Assembly: GCA_026413225.1 (NCBI GenBank)
Contig: CM048552.1
Location: 161,584,053-161,648,052, forward strand
Direction of reading: 5' to 3'
From: Otis tarda
Taxonomy: Eukaryota > Chordata > Aves > Otidiformes > Otididae
DNA length: 64,000 bases
Shown: positions 53,301 to 61,841 of the stretch, in pieces
How the letters are laid out: each line of letters begins with the position of its first letter
Numbering within the stretch: the stretch's first letter is position 1
Translations under genes and position numbers: made by a program
Notes under the pieces: model-generated
The model's database searches: none
Told to the model about the DNA's origin: nothing
The model's input: only the letters and a program-made list of their open reading frames with translations

Positions 53301-54192
53301 ATATTAAACAGAATACATTCTTAGTGAGTTAGTATGAACTGATCTTATTTATCATCAGTTCCCTTAGTGATTATAGAAAATTAATTTTGATAGGAAATAA
53401 AAAGTAAAAAGTACACTTAGATATGGCTAAGCATATTAAAATCTTCATCCATAACCAGGTAACTGTAATGTAATGTAAAAAATACAATTTTAAAAACAAT
53501 GAATGAATCATTTAAAATTAAGCAAAATATTCCCATAGCTGATTTAAAAAAGTAATCTTATAAGAAGAAAATTCATCATTTGAGTAAAAACATTTTTTTA
53601 AATTTTTTTTCCACATGTTGCTTGAGTGCTTATATATGTATTGAATGTAAATATTCACTATCATATTAGCTTGAGAAATTATTATGTTAACAACAGCAGC
53701 ACAGTGTGTGGATTGGTTGAGCCTACAAAAATTGACACAAATTTAGAGGAAAGCAGCTGAGAGTTATGCTTGCCTTCCAAAGATCATACAGATGCATTGT
53801 AAGATCAATTTTAATCTCTTCTACACTGCTGCAATTCAGGAATCTCTTTATGTAAAGTCATTATAAGGGTTTGAAGCAAGGAAATGGGATAGGGAAATTC
53901 TGGCATTCGTAAACCATTTCACTTTGCTAAGCAATACTTTAGTACTCTACCAGAATGAAAGCACTATGCTTGTACTCTACCAAACTCTATCTCTTATGGA
54001 CTTGAGCAGCATCTTCAAAATAAGCTCAACTACACTGCCTGTGTACTCACTTCTTCCTGAAGAAACAAAGTGAATGATATCAGTCTGATTTCCTTCTGAA
54101 TTGCCCTTAAAGTTAACTTAAAGAGAAATAAACCAAAATTTATTCTGTAGTTCATTGACTTGTAGCAAATACAGACAGTAAAATTTTTAACC
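50313..54192. other. AT-rich noncoding DNA with two hairpins
   Basis: No gene is seen. It contains a 10-base perfect hairpin at 50534-50557, a 14-base perfect inverted repeat at 51014-51050 and a GT/T-rich block at 51911-51957. Open frames are all short. Confidence 0.55.
51014..51050. repeat. Perfect 14-base inverted repeat
   Basis: The arms AACTCTGATTAACA (51014-51027) and TGTTAATCAGAGTT (51037-51050) are exact reverse complements separated by 9 bases. RNA from either strand would fold into a short stable hairpin. No other structure identifies it as a transposon end or an RNA gene. Confidence 0.7.
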
Positions 54193-54251
54193 ATAGAATC
54201 ACAGAATAGTTGAGGTTGGAAGGGGCCTCCTAAGGTCATCTGGTCTAACCT
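54193..54251 (-). mobile_element. CR1 LINE 3' end, left half (split by provirus)
   Basis: A minus-strand CR1 terminus (ATAGAATCACAGAATAG, TTGGAAGGGGCCT, GGTCATCTGGTCTAACC on the plus strand) stops exactly at the provirus target duplication AACCT. The expected continuation of the CR1 sequence resumes at 56698. The CR1 was therefore here first. Confidence 0.85.
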
Positions 54252-54525
54252 TGTAAAAGACTGTGTCAAAAATTTGTCTCAACATTGTTGAAACAGCGGG
54301 CCACCACCCGAGCAATGGCTTCCCGTTATCTTGCAAGGCAACTCCTGTTGTCTTGCAAACCTGAATGCAGAGCTGGTTCCGAGAAATCTAGCCCTAGCCC
54401 CCGGCATGCGCCCAGAGATACATATCGCCTGGTAATGGATCACCCGGTAATGGGCATGCATATCATCGCCAGGTGAGGGGTGCGGCTAGGAAAACCAGCT
54501 CTCGAAATACAATGAAAACAACCAA

Positions 54526-54534
54526 CATAAAAAG
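54526..54534 (+). promoter_or_regulatory. TATA-like box of provirus 5' LTR
   Basis: CATAAAAAG sits about 275 bases into the LTR and is identical in the solo LTR. It is the likely core promoter for transcripts running into the leader and gag frame. Confidence 0.6.
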
Positions 54535-54822
54535 GGACACTTCTTCGAGACTTCTTCTACACTTCTTCGACACTACAGACTCAGACTTCTTCTTCTACAC
54601 TTCTACACTTCACTTCATTCAACGGAATACACATTCGCCAGAATACACATCCACGGAACCGACATCGAGACGACCAACACCGGACGGATCGTCGCCCCAT
54701 CGAGCGAACTGAACTGTCTGGATGCCACAGCTCCGTGGTGGTAGCTATTACAACCGAAACTGTTTTCCCTCTTTCCTTCCTTTCTCTCCTTTCTCTTCCA
54801 TTTACAAACTTCTTATCGGGTT

Positions 54823-54828
54823 AATAAA
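54823..54828 (+). promoter_or_regulatory. AATAAA poly(A) signal in 5' LTR
   Basis: It lies in GGTTAATAAAGC and is shared with the solo LTR. Because the 3' LTR is lost, no LTR poly(A) signal remains downstream of gag. A transcript would need a host signal. Confidence 0.7.
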
Positions 54829-55009
54829 GCTACCTGGCACTTGACTCCGTTTTCAGTCTTAATTCTGTTCCCAAGAATATGAAAAAAACCATGCTCTGGT
54901 GTGTGAGAGGTCGGTCCAGCCGCCCCTAGCCTCCCAGACTCGTCTGAGGTCGGCTAGAACACAAGGGGGCCTTCCTCTCGTCCGAAATCGGAACGTGACA
55001 TTATTTAAT

Positions 55010-55029
55010 TGGCATAGTTGGCAGGATTC
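55010..55029 (+). other. Primer-binding site, tRNA-Ser type
   Basis: TGGCATAGTTGGCAGGATTC matches the complement of the 3' end of vertebrate tRNA-Ser (TGGCGTAGTCGGCAGGATTC, from memory) at 18 of 20 bases. Both mismatches (CG to CA and CG to TG) are CpG decay. The site starts 9 bases after the LTR, a wider gap than usual. tRNA-Ser priming is a feature of HERV-S-like class III elements. Confidence 0.75.
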
Positions 55030-55214
55030 TCGGAGAAACAGAAAGTGTCCAGTTGCTTTATTAGAGACTGTGTGTGTGACTGAGATGTACATTGGTACAA
55101 AGCGAGTCCGAAGTCCGGATCTATGGTTCTGTTTGTCCACGAAGAAAACAGTCGGAAAAGGACGAAGTGATAGAATTGGGCTAAAGACAAGTCTCTTTTG
55201 TGAGAAATTTGAAA

Positions 55215-55735
55215 GGTGTGTCCTCCTGAGAGTGTGAGGGGGAATTGTGGTAGGAAAATTATGGTGTGGCCCTCTCAGGACGAAATAACCCCCCTTTTGT
55301 GAGATAAGTGAAATTTGAAAGGTGTGTCCTCCTGAAAATGTTTGAGGGGGAATTGTGGTAAATTATGGTGTGGCCCTCTCAGGACGAAATAACCCCCCTT
55401 TTGTGAGATAAGTGAAATTTGAAAGGTGTGTCCTCCTGAGAATGTTTGAGGGGGAATTGTGGTAAATTATGGTGTGGCCCTCTCAGGACAAAATAACCCC
55501 CCTTTTGAGCTTTTGTGAAATTTGAAAGGTGTGTCCTCCTGAGAGTGTGGGGGGGAATTGTGGTAGAATTGTGGTGTGGCCCTCTCAGGACGAAATAACC
55601 CCCCTTTTGTGAAATAAGTGCTTTTGTGAAATTTGAAAGGTGTGTCCTCCTGAGAGTGTGTGGGGGAGAATTGTGGTAGAAAAATTGTGGTGCGGCCCTC
55701 TCAGGATGAAATAACCCCCCTCTTTGGTGAGATGG
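55215..55735 (+). repeat. Five-copy tandem repeat in proviral leader
   Basis: Units start with GGTGTGTCCTCCTGA at 55215, 55321, 55425, 55528 and 55639, giving spacings of 106, 104, 103 and 111 bases. Each unit carries a CTCTCAGGA block and AAATAACCCCCCT. In copies 1, 4 and 5, CCTGAGAG near the start can pair with CTCTCAGG about 45-50 bases later, making a hairpin. The array lies between primer site and gag, where packaging and translation signals of retroviruses usually lie. Units are very similar, so amplification was recent or homogenised. A minus-strand open frame through it (55379-55753) is a by-product of the repeat period. Confidence 0.9.
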
Positions 55736-56823
55736 GTGCTTGCAAATCTGCAAATGTTTGTGATGAGATCCCCGTGATGGTATTGAATGGGGATTTAGAG
55801 AAACTGGATGACCTTTTGGAAAAATATCATGCTCGCCCGTCCCTTCAAGGGCGAGAATGGGCTAAAAATCATTGGTTCCAACCGCAGAGTATAGTGGATA
55901 GGATCGTGGTATTGCAGAAGGACTCCAAACTTAGGCCCAGGAAAGGAAAAGCTATAATTTGTGCCGTTTTAGGGGCAAGCCTGGCAGCAGCTATAGAAGA
56001 TAGGAGGCAGAGATTGTGTCAAGATAATGCCATGATAGACTCTTTGAAACTGGCAGTTGAGTCCTTACGGGAACAATTAAAAAAGACCAAGCGGTTGTTG
56101 GAGGAGGAGAAACACCGGAATGTTTTGCTAAAAGAAAGTTTGAAGGAAGAATCGTGGAGAGAGAATGACTTGTGTGGAGAGGTGGAGTTGAAGTTGGAAG
56201 ATAAGGGAATCAGGCAAATCTGCTCGCAGGGGGACTTGCAAAAAGCAAAAGAAATTGTAGAGAAGCCCCCTCACATGTATCCCCTAGTTAAAACTGAATA
56301 TGTGTATGAGGGAGAAACTGATAACCATCCCCAAGTTGTTACTAAAGAGATTCCGTTTACAGCAACTGAGTTGGCAAAATTAAGGAAGGATTTTGCAAGG
56401 ACTCCAAAGGAATCAGAAACAGAGTATGTTTGGAGAGTGTCGTTGTCGGGGGGAGATGGAATCTTGTTGTCAGAAAAGGAAGCGGAAGGATATTGGGGTC
56501 CGGGTGTGTTTTTAACTACTGGCAATTATCGGGCCCCATGGTCTTTGACACAGAGGGCAGCATATTGGGCTGGGGGGCTGAACCCTTTGGAGAGGGGAGA
56601 CCCCCTAGCCATCACGGGCACAGTGGATCAACTGGTAGAGAGTGTGCAGAAGGCTGCTTGTTTGCAAATGATGTATGATAGAAATCGGAACGTGACAAAC
56701 CTCTCTGCTCAAGCATGGTCACCTGAAGCCAGTTGCCTAAGACTTCATAACCAAAGTTATAAACAGAAAAAATTCTGTAGGATCTTTATTTTATTTTTCT
56801 CTTTTTTTTTCCTCATATTTTGA
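55732..56823 (+). CDS. Truncated ERVL-like Gag with read-through tail
   Basis: From the ATG at 55732 the frame is open for 363 residues. An open stretch extends upstream into the leader repeats, but it has no ATG. The product starts MGACKS, with a Gly2 as in N-myristoylated Gag matrix proteins. It contains a charged coiled-coil region (about residues 96-155, heptad-like LREQLKKTKRLLEEEK). A capsid-like segment with ATELAKLRKDFARTP and EAEGYWGPGVFLTTG follows (about residues 205-316). About 316 residues are viral. At codon 317 the frame enters the 17-base LTR tip, then flanking CR1 and host DNA, and adds a hydrophobic Phe-rich tail before the stop. The rest of capsid, including the major homology region, and nucleocapsid are missing. 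The coiled coil and capsid style recall ERV-L/Fv1 Gag; this is inference. The protein cannot assemble as a full Gag and might be only a remnant. Confidence 0.75.
   Translation: MGACKSANVCDEIPVMVLNGDLEKLDDLLEKYHARPSLQGREWAKNHWFQPQSIVDRIVVLQKDSKLRPRKGKAIICAVLGASLAAAIEDRRQRLCQDNAMIDSLKLAVESLREQLKKTKRLLEEEKHRNVLLKESLKEESWRENDLCGEVELKLEDKGIRQICSQGDLQKAKEIVEKPPHMYPLVKTEYVYEGETDNHPQVVTKEIPFTATELAKLRKDFARTPKESETEYVWRVSLSGGDGILLSEKEAEGYWGPGVFLTTGNYRAPWSLTQRAAYWAGGLNPLERGDPLAITGTVDQLVESVQKAACLQMMYDRNRNVTNLSAQAWSPEASCLRLHNQSYKQKKFCRIFILFFSFFFLIF
56681..56697 (+). repeat. 17-base remnant of the 3' LTR
   Basis: It is identical to 54984-55000, the last 17 bases of the 5' LTR, and is followed directly by the target duplication AACCT. 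It marks the original right end of the provirus and shows that a deletion joined mid-gag to the LTR tip. Confidence 0.9.
56703..56750 (-). mobile_element. CR1 LINE 3' end, right half (split by provirus)
   Basis: The plus strand continues with CTCTGCTCAAGCATGGTCACC and GCCAGTTGCC, the expected next blocks of the minus-strand CR1 that begins at 54193. The right boundary is approximate because the match fades. It supports insertion of the provirus into a pre-existing CR1. Confidence 0.8.
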
Positions 56824-59800
56824 CATTGTCACTGCAATAAGGATCATATTGTGTAGAACTACCAAATAACACTCTTGCTGAAAAGCAAGAAAATCCTTTT
56901 TTTTTTTTTCTACCCAAAAATATCAATTCAACTCTTTATGTTCTATTACACTTGTCTCAGCCCTTCTGCTGCTTTCCAAATCCTCTCTGGCCCCACAAAT
57001 AAATTTTCAATGGTGGTGAAGTAACAAAAATGTCAGAATACAATGAAAGAAGAGCATACTAAAAAAGCCCTAGAACATAAGACCAATACCCATGTGATAC
57101 TCACTTTTGTTTTCAGTCTAATTTTTCATTCTTTTTTTCAGTATTGAAATAAATTAGTCTTTATAATGAGTTCCATGGGGATTTTAACAGCAAATATTTC
57201 CCTCATCTCATGCTATTTTTTTCATACTAGTTAAAACAGTACAAAACCCCATCTCATAATACATTATGAGTATAGAATGAAATAATTATTAGTTTCTAGT
57301 CATCTATGAATTCACATGAATGTCAGTCTTTCCGCTAACCCTGTTTACTTAGATATAAAGGTACAGTCCAGTTTCCACAAAGTCAGCAGGGAAAATCACA
57401 GATTTCACAGCTGCAGAAATACACTTCTAGAACAAGACTTACCACAGGATCAGGTGTCATATGATGTGAATGCGTTTTACAGCTTTTAAGCCCTTGACAC
57501 CTTCAGAGAGACCTTTAATGTCTTAGGATCAAGCCACAGAGAACACCTTTTTAACTAACCAACTACCATCAAAAAACCAACTACCACCTCAAGAGAAAAC
57601 ATCATAAAATATGTGCATGTGTGCATGTGTCTTTCTGTATGTGTGTGAAGTTGGGCAGTATATATTAATGATGTAACAGAATGCTGATCTTGGTCCCTTT
57701 CAGACAGCTTCTAGCAAAAAAAAAGATTAACTCTTAAAGATTCATAGCAGCTGGTGTTACTCTTGACGCTTCATCTGAGTAGAAGGACTAATCAAAGATG
57801 CTCTTGGAGCAGCCAAATCTAAGGCTGTTTCTCAGCCGATGATGTCCGGATTATCAGTGATCTGTAGGATCTGCGCAAGTGGTTCATTATACCTGTTCAC
57901 ATACAGGCAAGGAAATCAAATGGGAAAATACAAAAATAACTGAGCATTCCGTGCTTAGTTTAGCTTTTTAATAGGCTGTAGACGAAAATAATACTGCAAA
58001 CATTGCACAAGATAACATTGGTATTTTTAGAAGCGTAGACTGCTTTCTGTGGTTGTGAGGCACTGGTCTAACAACTAAAGTGTAGTGTTTCTATATTGTC
58101 ATCTTTTAATCCCTTTTAATCTCTTATTACCTTTCTGTTAACAGAATTGCATCCTGGAAGTTTTATATTGTTTGTATTGAATTCCTCAATGTATAGCTTT
58201 TATAGGAAAAATCTTGCATTTCTGCACCATTTTTACATATTTAGTTTACAGGAGGTTCAGATTTGTATCATAACCTATGTTCAGATGACAGCAACTCCTA
58301 GACAGTTTCATGTCTCTCTCCCAGACTCCCTTACCTATCCTAATTTGTATACATGAGTGCAAGGAGCATAATGAATTGACAAAAAGAGTACATATTTAAC
58401 ATATAAGCAAGATAAATAAATGCCAAATGTGCATAACTTTATTCATTATCTGAGAAACAACAGAGAGGAAAAAAAAATCCAGCAGAATAGACATCTTGAC
58501 GGAGTATAAAAGGAAGTGAGCTAAACAATACCAAGAAAAAGATATCTAGAGCTTTTTTTAAGTGATATATTACATGCCTCTTCCCCATCCCTGAATGCCC
58601 TTGTGAATCAAGGTCCTGCAGAATATTGACTGAAATTACTTTATAAAAGTTATAATCATGAGTGCTGAGTTAAGGGGAAAATGAAATGAACTGCATGACA
58701 ATAACAAAGATTATGACTCTCATAAATTATTATCTTTGTAGGACTGAGTCATGTAGGATCCAAGTTTAAAACTTAAAGAATCTATACTGTTATTAAACAA
58801 CAGCCCCAGAATGCTCCATTGCCTGTCTTCAGGGCTAAAGGCCTAACGCATTACTAACTAGCCAGTGGCTAGGAAACCCATACAGGAATCAGTCCTTTAT
58901 ACTGCTACTGGTGGTTTAAGATCAATGACTTTTAAATGTCAAACACAAAACAAGGGAGCATAATCCAGGACTCGACAGCCTGATGGGGCCCTTTAAGCAC
59001 TACACTGTGAAGTCAAGATCCCTCTGATCTTGTAAATCTCCTCAGCTTATTAGTTGAGTGCTCAGTTTTCAACAGGAGACTTCTGTATGCTTGTGTTTCC
59101 ACTCTCCCTTCTCATATAGCCTTCCAAATGCGGGGCGGGTGGACGACAGGACACAAAATGACAGTGGAGGAAAGAGAAAGTTATTTGAAGGGATTTGAGT
59201 TCTACTCCGTCACAAGAACACATGAAACACCCTCCCAAGTCAAACCAATAGTTTGTCTTGCCTGGTGCTTTTCTCCAAGAGCAGTAGAAATTGCCATTTA
59301 GGAAGACCGTACAAACTGAGACGTTTTGTGCAACCAGTGGACTCCCTCATACTCCTCCAGGATCCCACTGTTGTATTAAAGATGCTGGAGGACACATCCT
59401 TGCCTAAATGCTTCAAAGAGTAGCTATTGCTGATGAATGCCACTTTGTTCAGGAACTCTAGTAACACTCTGACATTACTGACTAAAGGCAGCAGGAATGT
59501 TGTCTTAGATATGATCTAGCAGAGGCCTCAGCCAGGACTGATCCTTCCTTCTTTCAAAAATGAAAAACTCGGTAACAGCAATGCAGAATATTCAGGTAAA
59601 ACAACGTTAGTGTCACTAGAACTCTATGATGGACCTGTAATCCCTATATTCTCCATCATTTTCTCAGCTGCTATCTGTCATTATCTATTACTTACATTGT
59701 GATTAGTGCCTATGGATTCCAATGTACCTTAGACTCTGATTACGTAAGCCAGCACAGACAAGGTAAGGAAGGCAAACACTGGAAGAAATCTTTGTCTAAC

Positions 59801-60472
59801 AGGTCATAACAGGAGGTTGAAAAGACAGAGTAATGTAAGGGAGAGGGAAAGGAGAATAATAAATTCAGAAATGTTTGCATAAATTAAAAAACAGAAGTAA
59901 TACGTTCCTTCTGCAGCCATTTCAAGTGACTTGCAAGTACATAAAAAATGATTATAATATAATGAAGCCAGCTGAAATAGTGAGAGCTGTACATTTATTT
60001 TGTAACATATTCTAAAGTGGGTAGATGTATTGTGGCATTGTCATGCAGTCATTTTGGGTTTTGCTTTATTTCCAGCATTAATTTCATTAAGTGGTACAAT
60101 CCAGTATAGTTGTCCACACATAATGAGACATGAAGACAGAATAGCAGCTCTAACCAAATGTGACACTTCTGCAGGTTGCTCAGCAGAACTTGCTCTGTGA
60201 AGACACATACCAGTAGCCACTTATAACAGAGCATGTCACATTCCTGACAAATCAAGAATGCATTGTGTTGGAAAGGAAGTGTCTGAGTCAGTTCTCGAAG
60301 CAAATACTTCATATGACAGGGCAGCTCTGTGGGCAATGTGACTTATTCCATTTACCAAGTCACTTGTCTCAACTAACCTTCAGGTTTTTCAACAAGTTAG
60401 TTCTGTTACAGTACATTTTCAGGAGCATTTGTTTGTCATTACAGACATAACTGCATATTGCCAAGCATTTAG
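56751..60472. other. AT-rich noncoding DNA
   Basis: No gene is seen. T-rich runs lie near 56790-56815 and 56898-56910, and a GT-rich patch near 57612-57646. Open frames are all under 100 codons without recognisable domains. Confidence 0.55.
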
Positions 60473-61841
60473 AATCATAGAATTATAGAATGGTTAGGGT
60501 TGGAAGGGACCTTCAAAGGTCATCTAGTCCAATCCCCCAGCAAGGAGCAGGGGCATCCCCTACTAGATCTGGTTGCTCAGAACCTCATCCAGCCTGGCAT
60601 TTAATGTTTCCAGGGATGGGGCATCCACCACCTCTCTGGGAAACCTGTTCCAGTGTTCTACAACCCTCATGGTAAACAAATTTTTCGTAAAGTCTAGTCT
60701 CAGTCTACCTCCCTCTATTTTAAAACCATTACCCCTTGTTCTATCACAACAGGCCCTACTGAACAGCCTCTCCCCATCTTTCTCGTAGGCTCCCTTGAGG
60801 TACTGGAAGACCGCTATAATGTCTTCCCAGAGCATCCTCTTCTTCAGGCTGAACAGCCCCAAGTCTCGCATCCTGTCCTCATAGGAAAGGTGCTCCAGCC
60901 CTCTGATCATCCTCGTGGCCCTCCTCTGGACTCTCTCCAAACTGGTCCATGTCCTTCTTGTGTTGGGGGCTCCAGAACTGGACACAGTACTCCAGGTGGG
61001 GTCTCACCAAGGCAGAGTAGAGGGGGAGAATCACCTCCTTCGACCTGCTGGCCACGCTCCTCTTGATGCAGCCCAGGATGCGTTTGGCCTTCTGGGCCGC
61101 AAGGGTGCATTGCCGGCTCACGTTGAGCTTCTCGTCCGCCAGCACTCCCAAGTCCTTCTCCTCAGGACTGGTCTCAATCCATTCCCCGCCCAGCCTGTAT
61201 TTGTGCCTGGGATTGCCATGACCCAGGTGCAGGACCTTGCACTTGGCCTGGTTGAACTTCATGAGGTTGGCATGGGCCCACCTCTCCAGCCTGTCAAGGT
61301 CCCTCTGGATGGCATCCCTCCCTTCCAGCGTGTCGACGGCACCACACAGCTTGGTGTCATCAGCGAACTTGCTGAGGTGCACTCTGTCCCACTGTCTGTG
61401 TTACCAACAAAGATATTGAACGGGGCTGGGCCCAACACGGACCCGTGAGGGACACCACTCGTGACCGGCCTCCACTTGGACACTGAGCTGTTGACCACCA
61501 CTCTCTGAGTTCAGACATCCAGCCAACTCCTTATTCACTGAGTGGTCCGTCCATCAAACCCATGCCTCTCTAGTTTAGAGAGAAGGATATCGTGCGGGAC
61601 AGTGTCAAAAGCTTTGCACAAGTCCAGGTAGATGATATACGTTGCTCATCCTTTGTTCACCGATGCTGTCACCCCATCATAGAAGGCCACCAAATTGGTC
61701 AGGCACGATCTGCCCTTGGTGGAGCCATGTTGGCTGTCACCAACCACCTCCTTGCTCTCCATGTGCCTTAGCATGGTTTCCAGGAGAATCTGGTCCATGA
61801 CCTTGCCAGGCACAGAGGTGAGGCTGACCAGCCTGTATTCT
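60473..61841 (-). pseudogene. CR1 LINE, 5'-truncated, ORF2 frameshifted
   Basis: This is a minus-strand CR1 copy running from the reverse transcriptase region (start near 61841, at the [13 protein letters not shown] motif) to the 3' end at 60473. Its terminal ATTCTATG repeat is reduced to decayed units. ORF2 is split into pieces: 61259-61501 ([10 protein letters not shown]), 60879-61382 ([14 protein letters not shown], with an intact FADD box) and 60563-60985 (C-terminal part), each in a different frame from the next. At least two frameshifts and the missing endonuclease make it a dead copy. It is a useful internal comparison for the FAND substitution in the longer CR1 at 30.7 kb. Confidence 0.95.

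Larger units (their letters stand above)
54252..55000 (+). repeat. 5' LTR of the family A provirus
   Basis: This 749-base LTR starts TGTAAAAGACTG and ends GAACGTGACA, with boundaries fixed by the solo LTR at 43644-44517 and its target duplications. U3 contains about one unit of the tandem repeat that is expanded in the solo copy. The core signals are CATAAAAAG at 54526-54534 and AATAAA at 54823-54828. R/U5 shows TTCTTCTACACTTC-type repeats (54538-54620) and a pyrimidine tract (about 54763-54799). The LTR looks structurally complete and could still act as a promoter. Confidence 0.93.
54252..56697 (+). mobile_element. Truncated ERVL/HERV-S-like provirus (family A)
   Basis: In order, this endogenous retrovirus has a full 5' LTR (54252-55000), a tRNA-Ser-type primer-binding site (55010-55029), a leader with five ~105-base tandem repeats (about 55215-55735) and a partial gag frame (from 55732). 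It ends with 17 bases identical to the LTR tip (56681-56697, GAAATCGGAACGTGACA). Perfect 5-base duplications AACCT lie at 54247-54251 and 56698-56702. The rest of gag, all of pro/pol, any env, the polypurine tract and nearly all of the 3' LTR are absent. Class III affiliation is inferred from the 5-base duplication, the tRNA-Ser primer and the Gag style. The element is replication-defective. Confidence 0.93.

Noticed and set aside
43644..55000. Treating the two family A LTRs as the paired ends of one large provirus
   Set aside because: They are in opposite orientation and each has its own, different target duplication (GATGG and AACCT), so they are separate insertions.
55215..55735. CRISPR-like repeat array
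   Set aside because: Units are contiguous ~105-base tandem repeats without distinct spacers, in a eukaryotic retroviral leader.
55379..55753. 124-codon repetitive open frame on the minus strand
   Set aside because: It runs antisense through the leader tandem array; the repeated peptide simply reflects the repeat units.
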